From positions 481,724 through 545,723 of the forward strand of contig NZ_MAYU01000022.1 in assembly GCF_001685025.1 (NCBI RefSeq): a stretch of DNA of 64,000 nucleotides, in the 5' to 3' direction. The DNA comes from Bacillus sp. FJAT-27225 (GTDB lineage Bacteria; Bacillota; Bacilli; Bacillales; Cytobacillaceae). This document shows, piece after piece, positions 31,798 through 40,935 of this stretch (the first letter of the stretch is position 1; each line of letters opens with the position of its first letter). The notes below the pieces were generated by a model. That model made no database searches. It was not told where the DNA came from and saw nothing but the letters and a program-made list of their open reading frames with translations. The position numbers and the translations under genes are program-made.

Positions 31798-32469
31798 AGA
31801 GCCACTCGTGTCCATCATCGCAAGGACAACTGCCTTTGAGTCAGGTTTAATGATCTCATTCCATGTCTTGAACTTCAGGTCTTCCTTGTAAATCGGATGG
31901 AATGCTGGCTTTCCATGCATCGCATTCCGTTTAAAAGCAGACATCATAGTCCTCTTTTTATCAATATTGCCCATGAGCCCTGTCTTGCGGATATCGTTAA
32001 ACTCTATATGGTCTACCTGGTGCTCCTGTTGCTCCTTTTTCTTCAAGTTCGGCAATTCAAGCTGTTTAAATAACGCTTCTTCCAGCTCCATCATGGATAC
32101 TTCTGCTTCAAAATAGTCTTCGCCTGCCTGATCGCCTGCTCCCTGTCCTTTGCCTGGCCCTTTTTTATCACCGGACCCATCCCTGGCAACAACATCGCCT
32201 ACTTTGGATTTGCCATTTCCCTGGCCAACGTGCTTGTTTTTATCATAATTATAGCGGATTTTGTATTCGTCCAATGAACGAATTGGTATCTTGACTACAT
32301 CGCGGCCATTTGACATAATAATGCTTTCCTCGGTAATCAAGTCTGGAAGATTATTGCGGATAGCCTCCTGGACTTTTTCCTGATGCCGTTGCTGGTCATC
32401 GTGGCCTTTTCGGTGGAGGGACCAATCTTCCTTTGAGATCACAAAATGGTGATTGTTCTCATCGATCAT
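31780..32469 (-). CDS. yhbH: yhbH 5' portion, interrupted by the prophage
   Basis: 229 residues of YhbH (sporulation protein with a VWA domain; about 390 aa in B. subtilis) up to [13 protein letters not shown]. Within this VWA metal-site motif (DxSGS) the frame enters prophage sequence and ends after PDILN. The remaining ~160 residues are absent here and should lie beyond the prophage's left end. Start ATG 32469 follows GGAGGGG. YhbH works with PrkA (adjacent) in sporulation. As it stands the product lacks most of the VWA domain and is probably inactive. Confidence 0.85.
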   Translation of the reverse strand: MIDENNHHFVISKEDWSLHRKGHDDQQRHQEKVQEAIRNNLPDLITEESIIMSNGRDVVKIPIRSLDEYKIRYNYDKNKHVGQGNGKSKVGDVVARDGSGDKKGPGKGQGAGDQAGEDYFEAEVSMMELEEALFKQLELPNLKKKEQQEHQVDHIEFNDIRKTGLMGNIDKKRTMMSAFKRNAMHGKPAFHPIYKEDLKFKTWNEIIKPDSKAVVLAMMDTSGSPDILN

Positions 32470-32569
32470 TCCAAACCCCTCCTTCATTCATTTTTCATTC
32501 ACCTGTTACAGCTTTCTTGAATAAACTGTGATAGTGCCCAATTGAATAAAAGTTATAATGGATTACTCT

Positions 32570-32598
32570 ATACTATGCTAAAGCGACAGATAATTTAC
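32570..32598 (-). promoter_or_regulatory. Sigma-E-like promoter upstream of yhbH
   Basis: On the minus strand GTAAATT (32592-32598) and CATAGTAT (32570-32577) are 14 bp apart, compared with the sigma-E consensus KMATATT-N14-CATACAMT (5/7 and about 6/8 matches). The position, about 100 bp before the start codon, is reasonable for mother-cell expression. Confidence 0.5.
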
Positions 32599-32677
32599 AA
32601 ATTATTTTGAAAATTAAAAGTGAATATTTGGAAACAGGAAAATACTCCTGTTCATCACGGACAAAGGACAGAATAAA

Positions 32678-32704
32678 ACACCTCCGCATCAATCGCGGAG
32701 GTGT
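32678..32704 (-). terminator. Terminator of the small gene before yhbH
   Basis: Perfect 10-bp arms ACACCTCCGC/GCGGAGGTGT around a 7-base loop, with TTTTATT after it on the minus strand. The gene's stop codon is in the loop. Confidence 0.85.
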
Positions 32705-32892
32705 TCATCTTCTTCTTCATTCTGGATTGGGTCCGGGTTCTTTCCATAATCCTCTTTTAGAACCTGACCAGTACGGCGGTTTTCCATTTGTTTTCCAAGG
32801 TCTTTCATAGATTCCATATCAGGAGCCATTGATCCATTATCCGGTTGATAATCCTTATCAAGGCCTACTTGACTTCTTTTATTCTTGTCCAT
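32689..32892 (-). CDS. Small acidic hypothetical protein between prkA and yhbH
   Basis: A 67-aa hydrophilic protein (MDKNKRSQVGLDKDYQPDNGSMAPDM..., Gln/Asp/Glu-rich, ends EEEDEHLRD), likely disordered. ATG 32892 is preceded by AGAGGTG. It is not in B. subtilis at this place as far as I recall. Unknown function; location suggests sporulation-linked expression. Confidence 0.6.
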   Translation of the reverse strand: MDKNKRSQVGLDKDYQPDNGSMAPDMESMKDLGKQMENRRTGQVLKEDYGKNPDPIQNEEEDEHLRD

Positions 32893-32981
32893 TGGTTTCA
32901 CCTCTACCAGTCTTTTCCCCGAAATGAAACCGTATAAACTAGAGCCGGCTGCAGATTTGCACCCGGCTCTTTCAAATAATA

Positions 32982-34877
32982 TTAGCGGTTTAGCAGGCTT
33001 CCGACATAGCGCAGCAATTCATTTGCAGATGTAGAGTTATATCCATGCTCATCAATCAGCCGTGCCACAACATTATTGATTTTCTTTAGTTGCTGCTCAT
33101 CTGGTGTTTTCGCAGAGGTAGTAATTTTCACTACATCCTTCAGGTCGGCAAATAGCTTCTTCTGGATTGCTTCACGGAGACGGTCATGCGAATTATAGTC
33201 AAATCGTTTCCCTTTCCTTGCATAAGCAGAGATTCGAATCAGCACTTCTTCCCGGAACGCCTTCTTCGCATTTTCGGATATGCCAATTTGTTCTTCTATT
33301 GACCGCATCAGCTTTTCATCTGGAGAAATTTCTTCACCAGTAAGTGGATCACGAAGCTTTGCCTTGTTGCAATAGGCTTCAACATTATCCAAATAATTAT
33401 CCATGAGCGTTTTTGCGGACTCTTCATACGAATAAACAAATGCCTTTTGGACCTCTTTTTTGGCAATGGTATCGTATTCTTTCCTTGCCAAAGAGATATA
33501 ATTCATGTACTTCTCACGCAGCTCTGGAGTAATCGATGGATGCTGATCCAATCCGTCTTTCAATGACCGCAATACATCGAGGGCATTAATGGACATCATT
33601 TCTTTCCGGATAATAGTGGAGGAAATCCGGTTAATGACGTAACGTGGATCAATACCGCTCATTCCTTCATCCTGATATTCCTTTTTCAGTTCAGCTACAT
33701 CGGCGGCATTATACCCTTCCACATTTTCTCCATCATAGAGCCTCATCTTCTTGACCAAATCAATATCGCCTTTTTTAGGCTCTTTCAGTCTTGTAAGAAT
33801 CGTAAACATTGCAGCAACCCTTAGCGTATGCGGAGCTATATGCACATCGGCAACATCGCTTTCACGAATCATTTTTTCATATATTCTCTCTTCCTGTGAA
33901 ACTTTTAAGTTATAAGGAATTGGCATGACGATGATCCTTGAATGAAGCGCCTCGTTTTTCTTATTGGAAATGAACGACCTGTACTCTGTTTCATTCGTGT
34001 GAGCAACGATGAGCTCATCCGCACTTATTAGCGCAAACCTGCCAGCCTTAAAATTCCCTTCCTGTGTGAGGGACAGAAGATGCCAAAGGAATTTCTCATC
34101 GCATTTTAGCATTTCCTGAAATTCCATCATCCCGCGGTTCGCTTTATTTAATTCCCCGTCAAACCGGTATGCGCGCGGGTCTGATTCCGATCCATATTCA
34201 GCAATCGTTGAAAAATCAATGCTGCCTGTAAGGTCGGCAATATCCTGGGATTTAGGGTCTGAGGGGCTAAATGTTCCAATTCCAATCCGCCTGTCTTCAG
34301 AGAAGAAAATCCGTTCTACCAGGACATCTTCGATTCTCCCGCCATACTCCTGTTCCAAGCGCATCATATTCAAAGGAGACAGGTTTCCTTCAATTCTAAT
34401 TCCATACTCATCGAAAAAGTCCTTACGCAAATAATGAGGGATAAGATGAAGCGGGTCTTCATGCATTGGGCAGCCTTTAATCGCAAACACAGCTCCCCTG
34501 TCAGTATGGGAGTATGCCTCAAGCCCCCGTTTTAACATTGTTACCAGCGTCGATTTCCCTCCGCTGACCGGTCCCATCAAAAGCAAGATCCGTTTCCGCA
34601 CATCGAGTCGTTTTGCGGCCGGATGAAAATATTCCTCGACCAGCCGTTCAAGCGCCTCTTCAAGGCCGAATAGCTGCTGATTAAAAAACTCATACGTCTT
34701 TTTGCCCTTTTCCTTCAAAATTCCGGCATCCTTGAGCATATTGTAAACCCGTGAATGTGCGGATTGGGCAACCCATGGCTTCTCTTTTACTAATTGTAAA
34801 TACTCCCCGAAGGTACCTTCCCAGCGAAGCTTTTCTTCCTCTTCTCTGTACATCTCGATTTTTCTTAAAATATCCAT
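32982..34877 (-). CDS. prkA: PrkA, AAA-type serine kinase/protease
   Basis: A 631-aa protein, full length for PrkA. The N-terminal AAA domain has Walker A GPVSGGKST (~102-110) and a long PrkA-specific insertion; the C-terminal ~250 residues form the PrkA kinase-like domain. In B. subtilis it is made early in the mother cell and affects the sigma-K pathway. It precedes yhbH as in other spore formers. A sigma-E-like promoter is at 34924-34952. Confidence 0.93.
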   Translation of the reverse strand: MDILRKIEMYREEEEKLRWEGTFGEYLQLVKEKPWVAQSAHSRVYNMLKDAGILKEKGKKTYEFFNQQLFGLEEALERLVEEYFHPAAKRLDVRKRILLLMGPVSGGKSTLVTMLKRGLEAYSHTDRGAVFAIKGCPMHEDPLHLIPHYLRKDFFDEYGIRIEGNLSPLNMMRLEQEYGGRIEDVLVERIFFSEDRRIGIGTFSPSDPKSQDIADLTGSIDFSTIAEYGSESDPRAYRFDGELNKANRGMMEFQEMLKCDEKFLWHLLSLTQEGNFKAGRFALISADELIVAHTNETEYRSFISNKKNEALHSRIIVMPIPYNLKVSQEERIYEKMIRESDVADVHIAPHTLRVAAMFTILTRLKEPKKGDIDLVKKMRLYDGENVEGYNAADVAELKKEYQDEGMSGIDPRYVINRISSTIIRKEMMSINALDVLRSLKDGLDQHPSITPELREKYMNYISLARKEYDTIAKKEVQKAFVYSYEESAKTLMDNYLDNVEAYCNKAKLRDPLTGEEISPDEKLMRSIEEQIGISENAKKAFREEVLIRISAYARKGKRFDYNSHDRLREAIQKKLFADLKDVVKITTSAKTPDEQQLKKINNVVARLIDEHGYNSTSANELLRYVGSLLNR

Positions 34878-34923
34878 ATAGTAGTGTCCTCCCCCTGTCG
34901 CTTAAATCAGAGACGATTACTAT

Positions 34924-34952
34924 ACTCTATGCGTACAATCATTTGAACATGC
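34924..34952 (-). promoter_or_regulatory. Sigma-E-like promoter of prkA
   Basis: On the minus strand GCATGTT (34946-34952), a 14-bp spacer and CATAGAGT (34924-34931) match sigma-E consensus KMATATT-N14-CATACAMT at most positions. The start of prkA is about 47 bp downstream of the -10 box. Confidence 0.6.
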
Positions 34953-35083
34953 AAACTGCCCTTCCGAAATACTTCATGAAAAAATTGGGAGCATTTCATT
35001 TCCACAAACGGTTCGATAGGCTATAATGGATTTGTATTGCACAATTCCTGACTTTTTAATGGGCAAAGGGGGCTTATTTTACC

Positions 35084-35179
35084 ATGAAACTTGTGTTGAT
35101 TCTTGGCGTGGCGGTTACATTCCTGGCAGCTATTTTTACTTCCGGATATGAGGATAAGCCAGGTACGAATAACAAATAA
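35084..35179 (+). CDS. Micro-protein with N-terminal hydrophobic helix
   Basis: A 31-aa frame, MKLVLILGVAVTFLAAIFTSG then EDKPGTNNK. The hydrophobic start is a signal or membrane anchor. AAAGGGGGC lies 9-15 bases upstream of the ATG. It diverges from prkA. Unknown function. Confidence 0.45.
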   Translation: MKLVLILGVAVTFLAAIFTSGYEDKPGTNNK

Positions 35180-35183
35180 TTAG

Positions 35184-35495
35184 AAAAGCGTAAGCGCCTA
35201 GTTAAGCCCCGACCAGCTTAAGACGGGACGACCCGCAGGATGGGCCTGCCCTCCGGAGGGGCACTACGAAATGCATAAGCGGCTTGAACAGGGGCGACAG
35301 GCATAAGACGAGCCGGCAGAAGGCTCTTTTGCCTTCTAGACGGATTGGCTTATGACCCCGAGCCCCTAGCCGCAGACGCTGGACACGGCTTAAGACCTCG
35401 AGCTGTAACAATCATCGCTTTCCCAGCGATGATTGTTACAAGATACTCAGGGATGCTGAGTCAAGGTGAAAACTGGCTAGGCGCTGAAGCTGGAC
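35184..35495. repeat. Dispersed repeat element, copy A, with 16-bp perfect hairpin
   Basis: Begins AAAAGCGTAAGCGCC and ends GGCGCTGAAGCTGGAC, the same ends as the element at 42373-42526, which marks a family of non-coding repeats. The interior is GC-rich with many short inverted repeats and differs from copy B. Near its end TGTAACAATCATCGCT and its exact complement (35404-35440, 5-base loop) form a strong hairpin. No coding sequence is seen. Confidence 0.6.
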
Positions 35496-35534
35496 AATTT
35501 TCAAGAGAAAACATTTCCTTATTTCTACAAACGA

Positions 35535-35560
35535 AAGAGCTGCCATCCGAGGCAGCTCTT
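35535..35560. terminator. Terminator of the nitroreductase gene
   Basis: AAGAGCTGCC-atccga-GGCAGCTCTT, with T-rich flanks on both sides. Confidence 0.75.
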
Positions 35561-35563
35561 TAC

Positions 35564-36313
35564 TTATTTTAAATTCAATTTGTTGTTTTGAACAAAATCC
35601 TTCATATACATGCGGCTCTTTTTCTCAAGCATCCCTGCCATTTGGCCGGACCATGTATCACTCCGCTTTTCTGAAGTCCGTTCTTCATAGTAGGCCGAAA
35701 TAAGTTTGTCATACTCTTCAAGCTGGCCTAAATATAAATCCTTGTCCTGTTCGTAACCGTCTTCATGGTAAACATGCTCAATAGGAAGCCTTGGCTTTTT
35801 GCCAGGGTCCTGGGCTGGATAACCAATAGCGATTCCAAAAAGCGGGATGACCCGTTCAGGGGTTCCAAGCAGTTTTTTCACTTCTTCCAGATTATTGCGG
35901 ATTCCCCCAATATAACAAATTCCCAGGCCCATCGATTCTGCCGCTAGTACAGCATTTTGGGCTGCCAACGTTGCATCAATCAGCGCTACCATAAATTTCT
36001 CGGTACTTTCAATCGAGGGCAATACATCACGATCAAGTTCTTCACCAATTAAAGCATGTCTGTAAAGGTCAGCACAAAAGATAAAAAAGTGGCCGTTGTT
36101 CGCAACGTACTCCTGGTTTCCAGCAATCTCAGCCAGTTTTTCTTTTTTGGCAAGGTCTTTGATGCCAATTATTGAATATGCCTGGATAAAGCTGGAGGTT
36201 GCGGCTGCCTGGGCACACTCGACTATTGTTTTGATTTGTTCATCAGTTAACGGCTTCTCCTCAAACTTGCGGATAGAACGGTGCGCTAAGATTGTTTCGA
36301 TCGTTGAATTCAC
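35564..36313 (-). CDS. nfsA: NADPH-dependent oxidoreductase/nitroreductase, NfsA-like
   Basis: A 249-aa flavin oxidoreductase of the NfsA/FRP group: IETILAHRSIRKFEEKPL at the N-terminus binds the FMN phosphate, then AAATSSFIQAYSIIGI, ESMGLGICYIGGIRNN and PLFGIAIGYPAQDP. It reduces quinones or nitro-compounds with NADPH. ATG 36313 follows AGGAGATGTCACC. A single-gene unit. Confidence 0.88.
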   Translation of the reverse strand: MNSTIETILAHRSIRKFEEKPLTDEQIKTIVECAQAAATSSFIQAYSIIGIKDLAKKEKLAEIAGNQEYVANNGHFFIFCADLYRHALIGEELDRDVLPSIESTEKFMVALIDATLAAQNAVLAAESMGLGICYIGGIRNNLEEVKKLLGTPERVIPLFGIAIGYPAQDPGKKPRLPIEHVYHEDGYEQDKDLYLGQLEEYDKLISAYYEERTSEKRSDTWSGQMAGMLEKKSRMYMKDFVQNNKLNLK

Positions 36314-36604
36314 GGTGACATCTCCTTTGAACAGATTCTGTATCTGATTATAAAGTTGTTTTTATCAATTCTGTTCTTTTCTGCTCAAGGTATTCCTGGA
36401 CTTTATATTGTACTGGAGCTCGTCCAGTTCCAATGCCTCGCTAACGTTTATCTGGCCTGGGCTCAATGCTTCTTATGGAAATCCCCTTGAAGCTGTTCAG
36501 GTTGCCAGGAGGTCAAAATGTTCTTACAACAGGGTTTCGTGGAAAGTGCGAAACCCCCTGACGCCAAAAGTCCATGATCATTTTGACTTACTTGAAACCA
36601 AAAT
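36314..36604. other. Intergenic region without a recognised gene
   Basis: It holds the start region of the nitroreductase gene and a hairpin GGGTTTCG-tggaaagtg-CGAAACCC (36532-36557). There are no credible reading frames with ribosome sites. The middle part looks like decayed repeat DNA. Confidence 0.4.
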
Positions 36605-36629
36605 ACAAAAAGCCTGCGGTGGCAGGCTT
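36605..36629 (-). terminator. Terminator of trmL
   Basis: AAGCCTGC-ggtg-GCAGGCTT; on the minus strand it is followed by TTTTG. It overlaps the trmL stop codon. Confidence 0.75.
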
Positions 36630-37101
36630 AAAGTAGTCCAGGATAATTTTGCTGCCTTAACGCTTCATAAACGAGGATAGCAGCTGTATTTGACAGATTC
36701 AGTGAACGAATATGGTCATTCATGGGGATACGAAGGCATCTCTCCATGTTTGCTTCAATAATTTCCTTTGGCAGGCCGGTCGTTTCCTTGCCAAAAATAA
36801 AATAGTAATCCTTTTCTCTGTCACTAAAATCAAATGTGGTAAAAGCCTTTTCACCAAACTTGGTTATATAAAAAAACTCCCCGCCTTTCGAAGCCTCGAA
36901 AAAAGCATCGAGGGAGTCATGGTACATGAGTTTTACATGTTCCCAATAATCAAGTCCTGCCCGTTTTAACTGCTTGTCATCAGTAGAAAACCCCAACGGG
37001 CGGATGAGGTGAAGGTAAGTACCAGTACCGGCACATGTCCTCGATATATTCCCTGTATTCGCCGGAATAAGCGGCTGATATAGCACAACGTGGATTGCCA
37101 A
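36628..37101 (-). CDS. trmL: tRNA (cytidine/uridine(34)-2'-O)-methyltransferase TrmL
   Basis: A 157-aa SPOUT methyltransferase: PLIPANTGNISRTCAGTG, FIFGKETTGLPKEI and RIPMNDHIRSLNLSNTAAILVYEALRQ are the three knot motifs that bind AdoMet. It modifies the wobble base of tRNA-Leu. I choose TTG 37101 (AIHVVLYQP, as in the usual N-terminus) eight bases after GGAG; GTG 37110 lies within the ribosome site. Confidence 0.92.
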   Translation of the reverse strand: MAIHVVLYQPLIPANTGNISRTCAGTGTYLHLIRPLGFSTDDKQLKRAGLDYWEHVKLMYHDSLDAFFEASKGGEFFYITKFGEKAFTTFDFSDREKDYYFIFGKETTGLPKEIIEANMERCLRIPMNDHIRSLNLSNTAAILVYEALRQQNYPGLL

Positions 37102-37183
37102 GATGTTCACTCCTTCTAAAACACCCTTTTACCAACTAGCAGCAAAAGAGACTTACCCGGTTATTATACCACTACCTCATTCC

Positions 37184-38074
37184 TTACAACCATCTCCGGC
37201 TATCATCAATAATTGTGTAAAACTTATACTTAATATTTGGGGTATATGCTGAAGAATCGGTATATTCCCAATACCTCATCCGGCTGTTATACGTATGCGC
37301 GTTCACTAGCGGCATCCCATTCGCATCTTTTGCCACGACAATCGTATTGTGGTTAAACCGGCCATCTCCCTCAAAATCGTAACATATCACATCTCCGGGC
37401 AGCAGCTGGTTAGCGCTTGAAACCTCCCTTGCCCTTAGGCCCGATTTTGAACTGGCAAGATACCATCTCAATGAATTGGCAACCGTCCAGCTATAGCTCC
37501 AGTTGTTATTGCGAATCCACCAGCCCTGGCCCTTATTCGGATAACCCCTCATTGGAGCACCGCCAGCATAGAGGCATTGAGAGATAAAATTCGTGCAATC
37601 AACCTCGAATTTTTTGAAGGCCGGATTGTATGAATTCCACCAGCGCTCTGCATATTGTACCGCTTTCCATCTGTCATACGTATAAGAAATGCGCTCTCCT
37701 GCCCCTCGCAGCGCTTCTAGAACCAAATCTGTGGATAGGGCTGCGCCAGGTTGGACAGGGACCACTTCACTGTCTGAAGACAATATACCTTCAATAAAGA
37801 CTGCTTCCCTCGTTTCAACTTCCTCTTCCAAATAAATCTTGCTGCCCTGTTTAATTAGGTTTTGAAAATGAACTTCATATAGAACCCTTTCCTCACTACT
37901 ATCCCTAGATTGATGCACAATCATTCCACGCCCATGGGTTTTGACAATTTCCGCACCTCTATCAAGGCAGGCCTGTTTTTTCCTTCGGGCTTTTTCATCA
38001 GTCCCTTCGTCAAGCCCATTCACAAAATCTTTTACCCTTTGTTGGAGCAATTCCCTTAATTGGCCCAGCACCAT
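37184..38074 (-). CDS. yhbB: YhbB-like amidase-domain protein
   Basis: About 296 aa with a C-terminal amidase_6 (papain-like) domain: FEVDCTNFISQCLYAGGAPM has the catalytic Cys, and DGRFNHNTIVV the His. The N-terminal ~130 residues are helical and charged. There is no signal peptide. The order queG-yhbB-trmL matches B. subtilis. I use ATG 38074 after GAGGGGTGATA. Confidence 0.85.
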   Translation of the reverse strand: MVLGQLRELLQQRVKDFVNGLDEGTDEKARRKKQACLDRGAEIVKTHGRGMIVHQSRDSSEERVLYEVHFQNLIKQGSKIYLEEEVETREAVFIEGILSSDSEVVPVQPGAALSTDLVLEALRGAGERISYTYDRWKAVQYAERWWNSYNPAFKKFEVDCTNFISQCLYAGGAPMRGYPNKGQGWWIRNNNWSYSWTVANSLRWYLASSKSGLRAREVSSANQLLPGDVICYDFEGDGRFNHNTIVVAKDANGMPLVNAHTYNSRMRYWEYTDSSAYTPNIKYKFYTIIDDSRRWL

Positions 38075-38453
38075 TATCACCCCTCTTCTAACCATTCATA
38101 TGAATAACAATTTCGTTTTAGGTTAGAAAAACTGGCATTCTTCTTTCCTTTTAAAAAACAGCTGTGTTAAATGTGAATATGATTTCCGCTCCGCACCTCG
38201 CTTTCCGAGCGCCGTCTGGAAGCCTGTCTAGCTGCGGTTCCTCTTTTCCTTCTCTTCGGCGAAGCGCGCGGGGTCTCCCACTGACCTTTTCTCCCGCCAG
38301 GACGCTGAATAACTTCCCTTAAAAAGCATCGCAGGAGAAATGAGCATTTTCGAACGATCTACGTACCTTCCACTCCAATCAACGTCACTCTAAAAATGAA
38401 CATTCTCCAATAACTGAGCCAAAAAAATTAGGATGGCGCTTTTGCCATCCCAA
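38075..38453. other. Intergenic region with GC-rich decayed repeat and terminator
   Basis: Positions 38185-38345 are GC-rich and carry words shared with the dispersed repeats (GTCTAGCTGCGG), so this is probably a degenerate repeat copy. At 38431-38450 GGATGGC-gctttt-GCCATCC followed on the minus strand by a T7 run terminates queG. No gene is seen. Confidence 0.5.
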
Positions 38454-39587
38454 TCATCCATGAATCATTTTGAGCCCTTTCTCTATCTCAGAAAGGACAG
38501 CCTCGTCCTTCTCACTTTGGCTTTGCACTACCAAAATTTGCTCTGCCTCTTCCGTACCGATTTTTCCAAGTGCCCAGGCCGCTGTTCCCCTCATTACCGG
38601 GCGTGGATCCTTTTGAATAACATCTTGAAGGTCTGAAATTGAGGTTTCATCTTTAAAATGGCCAAGCGCAATAATTGCATTTCTCTGAATCGGTTTTTTG
38701 CCGCGCCAGGAACCCGCAACAGAGCCAAACCGTTCTTTAAATTGCTTATTGCTCAGTGTCAGGATTGGCTTTAGAAGCGGCTTCGCGATTTCAGGATCCG
38801 CCTCCATTTCTTCGTGGAAATGGAAATCCATGCCCTTATTGACTGGGCAAGCAGTCTGGCATGAATCGCAGCCATATATCCTGTTTCCGATTTTATCCCT
38901 GAACTCATCTGGTATAAGCTCTTTCGTTTGCGTCAAAAAAGATATGCAGCGTTTCGCATTGATCTGCCCTCCCTGGACAAGCGCACCTGTCGGACAGGCA
39001 TCCAGGCATTTTGTGCAGGAACCGCACTGATCCTCCATTTGCAAATCAGGTTCAAACGGAATACTTGTAATCATTTCACCCAGATAAACATACGACCCAA
39101 ACTCAGGTGTAAGTATCGAGCAGTTTTTCCCGCTCCAACCTATTCCAGCCCGTTCGGCAACGGCCCGGTCCGCAAGTTCCCCGGTATCAACCATTGATTT
39201 CAGCCTCGCACCTGGTACTCGTTCGGAAAGGAATTGCTCCAGTTTCGCCAGTTTGGCACGAAGGATATGGTGGTAATCCAGCCCCCACGAAGCCCTTGCA
39301 AAAATCCCACGGCGTTCTCCTTTTTTGCTTATAGGGCGCTCTTGCATTTTTGAAGGATAAGCAAGCGCAATCGCGATAATCGACCTCGGGCTGTCCATCA
39401 GCAAAGCAGGATTTGTCCTCTTTTCGATATCGGATTCTTCAAAACCGGATTGATAATTCAACTCCTGTTGGCGCAGCAATCTATTTTTAAGCTCAGTGAA
39501 TGGATCGGCGGTTGTAAAACCAATCTTATCAATGCCAATCTCCTTGCTATAGGCAATAACCTCTTCTTTAAGCTGTTTATAATCCAT
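38454..39587 (-). CDS. queG: Epoxyqueuosine reductase QueG
   Basis: A 377-aa cobalamin-dependent enzyme that does the last step of queuosine synthesis in tRNA. Two [4Fe-4S] motifs are visible: CGSCTKCLDACP (~191-202) and CDSCQTACP. A C-terminal HEAT-like repeat (~310-370; RNAIIALGHFKDETSISDLQ) is present as in B. subtilis QueG. B12 site residues GELADRAVAERAG precede. Start ATG 39587. Confidence 0.93.
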   Translation of the reverse strand: MDYKQLKEEVIAYSKEIGIDKIGFTTADPFTELKNRLLRQQELNYQSGFEESDIEKRTNPALLMDSPRSIIAIALAYPSKMQERPISKKGERRGIFARASWGLDYHHILRAKLAKLEQFLSERVPGARLKSMVDTGELADRAVAERAGIGWSGKNCSILTPEFGSYVYLGEMITSIPFEPDLQMEDQCGSCTKCLDACPTGALVQGGQINAKRCISFLTQTKELIPDEFRDKIGNRIYGCDSCQTACPVNKGMDFHFHEEMEADPEIAKPLLKPILTLSNKQFKERFGSVAGSWRGKKPIQRNAIIALGHFKDETSISDLQDVIQKDPRPVMRGTAAWALGKIGTEEAEQILVVQSQSEKDEAVLSEIEKGLKMIHG

Positions 39588-39695
39588 TGACTCTACCTCC
39601 CTTCTGCCTCGATTTTATCTATATAACACGTATATTTTTATTTTTGACATCCTTATATGATAAACTATTTTCACGGAATTTTGGAGGTGTATTGA

Positions 39696-40373
39696 TTGGA
39701 AATTCGGTTATCCGAGGAGTTATCACAACGTGTACCCGGCTTTAAGCTTGGGATTATTCATTATAAGGGGATTGAAGTCGGGGAATCGCCGCAGATGCTT
39801 AAAGGCAGGCTTCAGCTTTTTCAGGAATCAATATTCTTCGACCTGGAGGATAAAAGCGTAACAGATTTAGAAGGAGTAAAAGAGTGGCGCCAGCTTTTCA
39901 AACAAACAGGAAAAGACCCAAACAGATATCGGCCTTCTGTTGAATCTTTATACAGAAGAATTGCCAAACAGAATTACCTTACCCCAATCCAGAGCGCCAT
40001 CGACTTGAATAACTTTTTCTCTCTTCAATACCAGGTTCCCATCGGCATTTATGACGCGGATAAACTTGAAGGAGACATTACAGTAAGGCTGGGACAATCT
40101 GGTGAAGAGTATACGGGTTTGAATGGCCGATCGAATTCTCTAGAAAAATTAATTGTTGCATCAGATACGACTGGCCCCTTCGGCAGTCCGTTTGTGGACT
40201 CTGACCGCGCCCCTGTTTCGGTTGCCACTAAAAATGCATTGCAAATCATCTATATACGTCCGACTACCCCCTGCGAAAGTGCGGAAAAATTGACACAATC
40301 CTTAATGAATATGTTTGTACAGATTCACGGAGGCGAGAGCGACTTTATCATTATAGGCTGCCAAGACAAATAA
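39696..40373 (+). CDS. B3/B4 tRNA-binding-domain protein
   Basis: A 225-aa protein of the B3/B4 family, like the editing region of phenylalanyl-tRNA synthetase beta: WRQLFKQTGKDPNRYRPSVESLYRRI and PVSVATKNALQIIYIRPT. It may hydrolyse mischarged tRNA or another aminoacyl ester; the exact role is not known. TTG start at 39696 follows GGAGGTG. Divergent from queG. Confidence 0.85.
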   Translation: MEIRLSEELSQRVPGFKLGIIHYKGIEVGESPQMLKGRLQLFQESIFFDLEDKSVTDLEGVKEWRQLFKQTGKDPNRYRPSVESLYRRIAKQNYLTPIQSAIDLNNFFSLQYQVPIGIYDADKLEGDITVRLGQSGEEYTGLNGRSNSLEKLIVASDTTGPFGSPFVDSDRAPVSVATKNALQIIYIRPTTPCESAEKLTQSLMNMFVQIHGGESDFIIIGCQDK

Positions 40374-40681
40374 AAAACGCAATGCCTCGTTTAATACGAA
40401 ACACTGCGTTAGTACACTAGGTTAAGGGTGGACACATTGTCCGACTCTGGATTGAGCTTCATAGGAAGCTGTTCTGGGTGAGGGATTTGCTCGAATTTTG
40501 TCGAATTACTAAAGACAATATTTATATTACAGTTGTGACATAACTGTGTCAACGGGTAAATTCGAATGAAAAGCCTTACATTTAATTTTTTTTTGCTTGT
40601 TCTATTCCAAAAATGCTCGAGGGCATAGTTTTAAGACAAAAGAGTATCCTATTCTTAAAATGCTCATTAGGAGGAGCCCTC
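40374..40681. other. Intergenic region between B3/B4 gene and splA homologue
   Basis: A weak hairpin (AACGCA...TGCGTT, 40376-40410) follows the B3/B4 gene. The rest is AT-rich and contains GTTGTGACATAACTGTGTCAAC-like inverted words near 40523-40545, of unknown role. I see no gene. Confidence 0.4.
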
Positions 40682-40918
40682 ATGGACATGATCAATCCGA
40701 AAGACCTTAAAGCAGGCGATGAAGTATTTGTGATTTATAATAACCCCCATACACCGACCGTTTCAAATATCAGGCCGGCTGAAATAGTACCTCATCCAAA
40801 GGACCCTAATGCCCTCGCATTGTTTATTAATGAGACATTACATGTAATAGAGGATGATGATGCACTATTCACTTCAGAGGCGGCTGCTGAAGAAGCATTT
40901 AATAACCACTATTCTTAA
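40682..40918 (+). CDS. splA: SplA-like transcriptional regulator
   Basis: A 78-aa protein, DLKAGDEVFVIYNNPHTPTVSNIRPAEIVPHP with ALALFINETLHVIEDDDALF, matching SplA, which in B. subtilis negatively controls splB (spore photoproduct lyase). ATG 40682 follows AGGAGG. No splB gene is adjacent, so here SplA stands alone. It ends at a strong terminator. Confidence 0.8.
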   Translation: MDMINPKDLKAGDEVFVIYNNPHTPTVSNIRPAEIVPHPKDPNALALFINETLHVIEDDDALFTSEAAAEEAFNNHYS

Positions 40919-40935
40919 ACTAAGATTAATGATTG

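Noticed and set aside
35202..35411. Coding frame inside the dispersed repeat
   Set aside because: The composition follows the repeat's GC-rich inverted words, and there is no ribosome site or family match.
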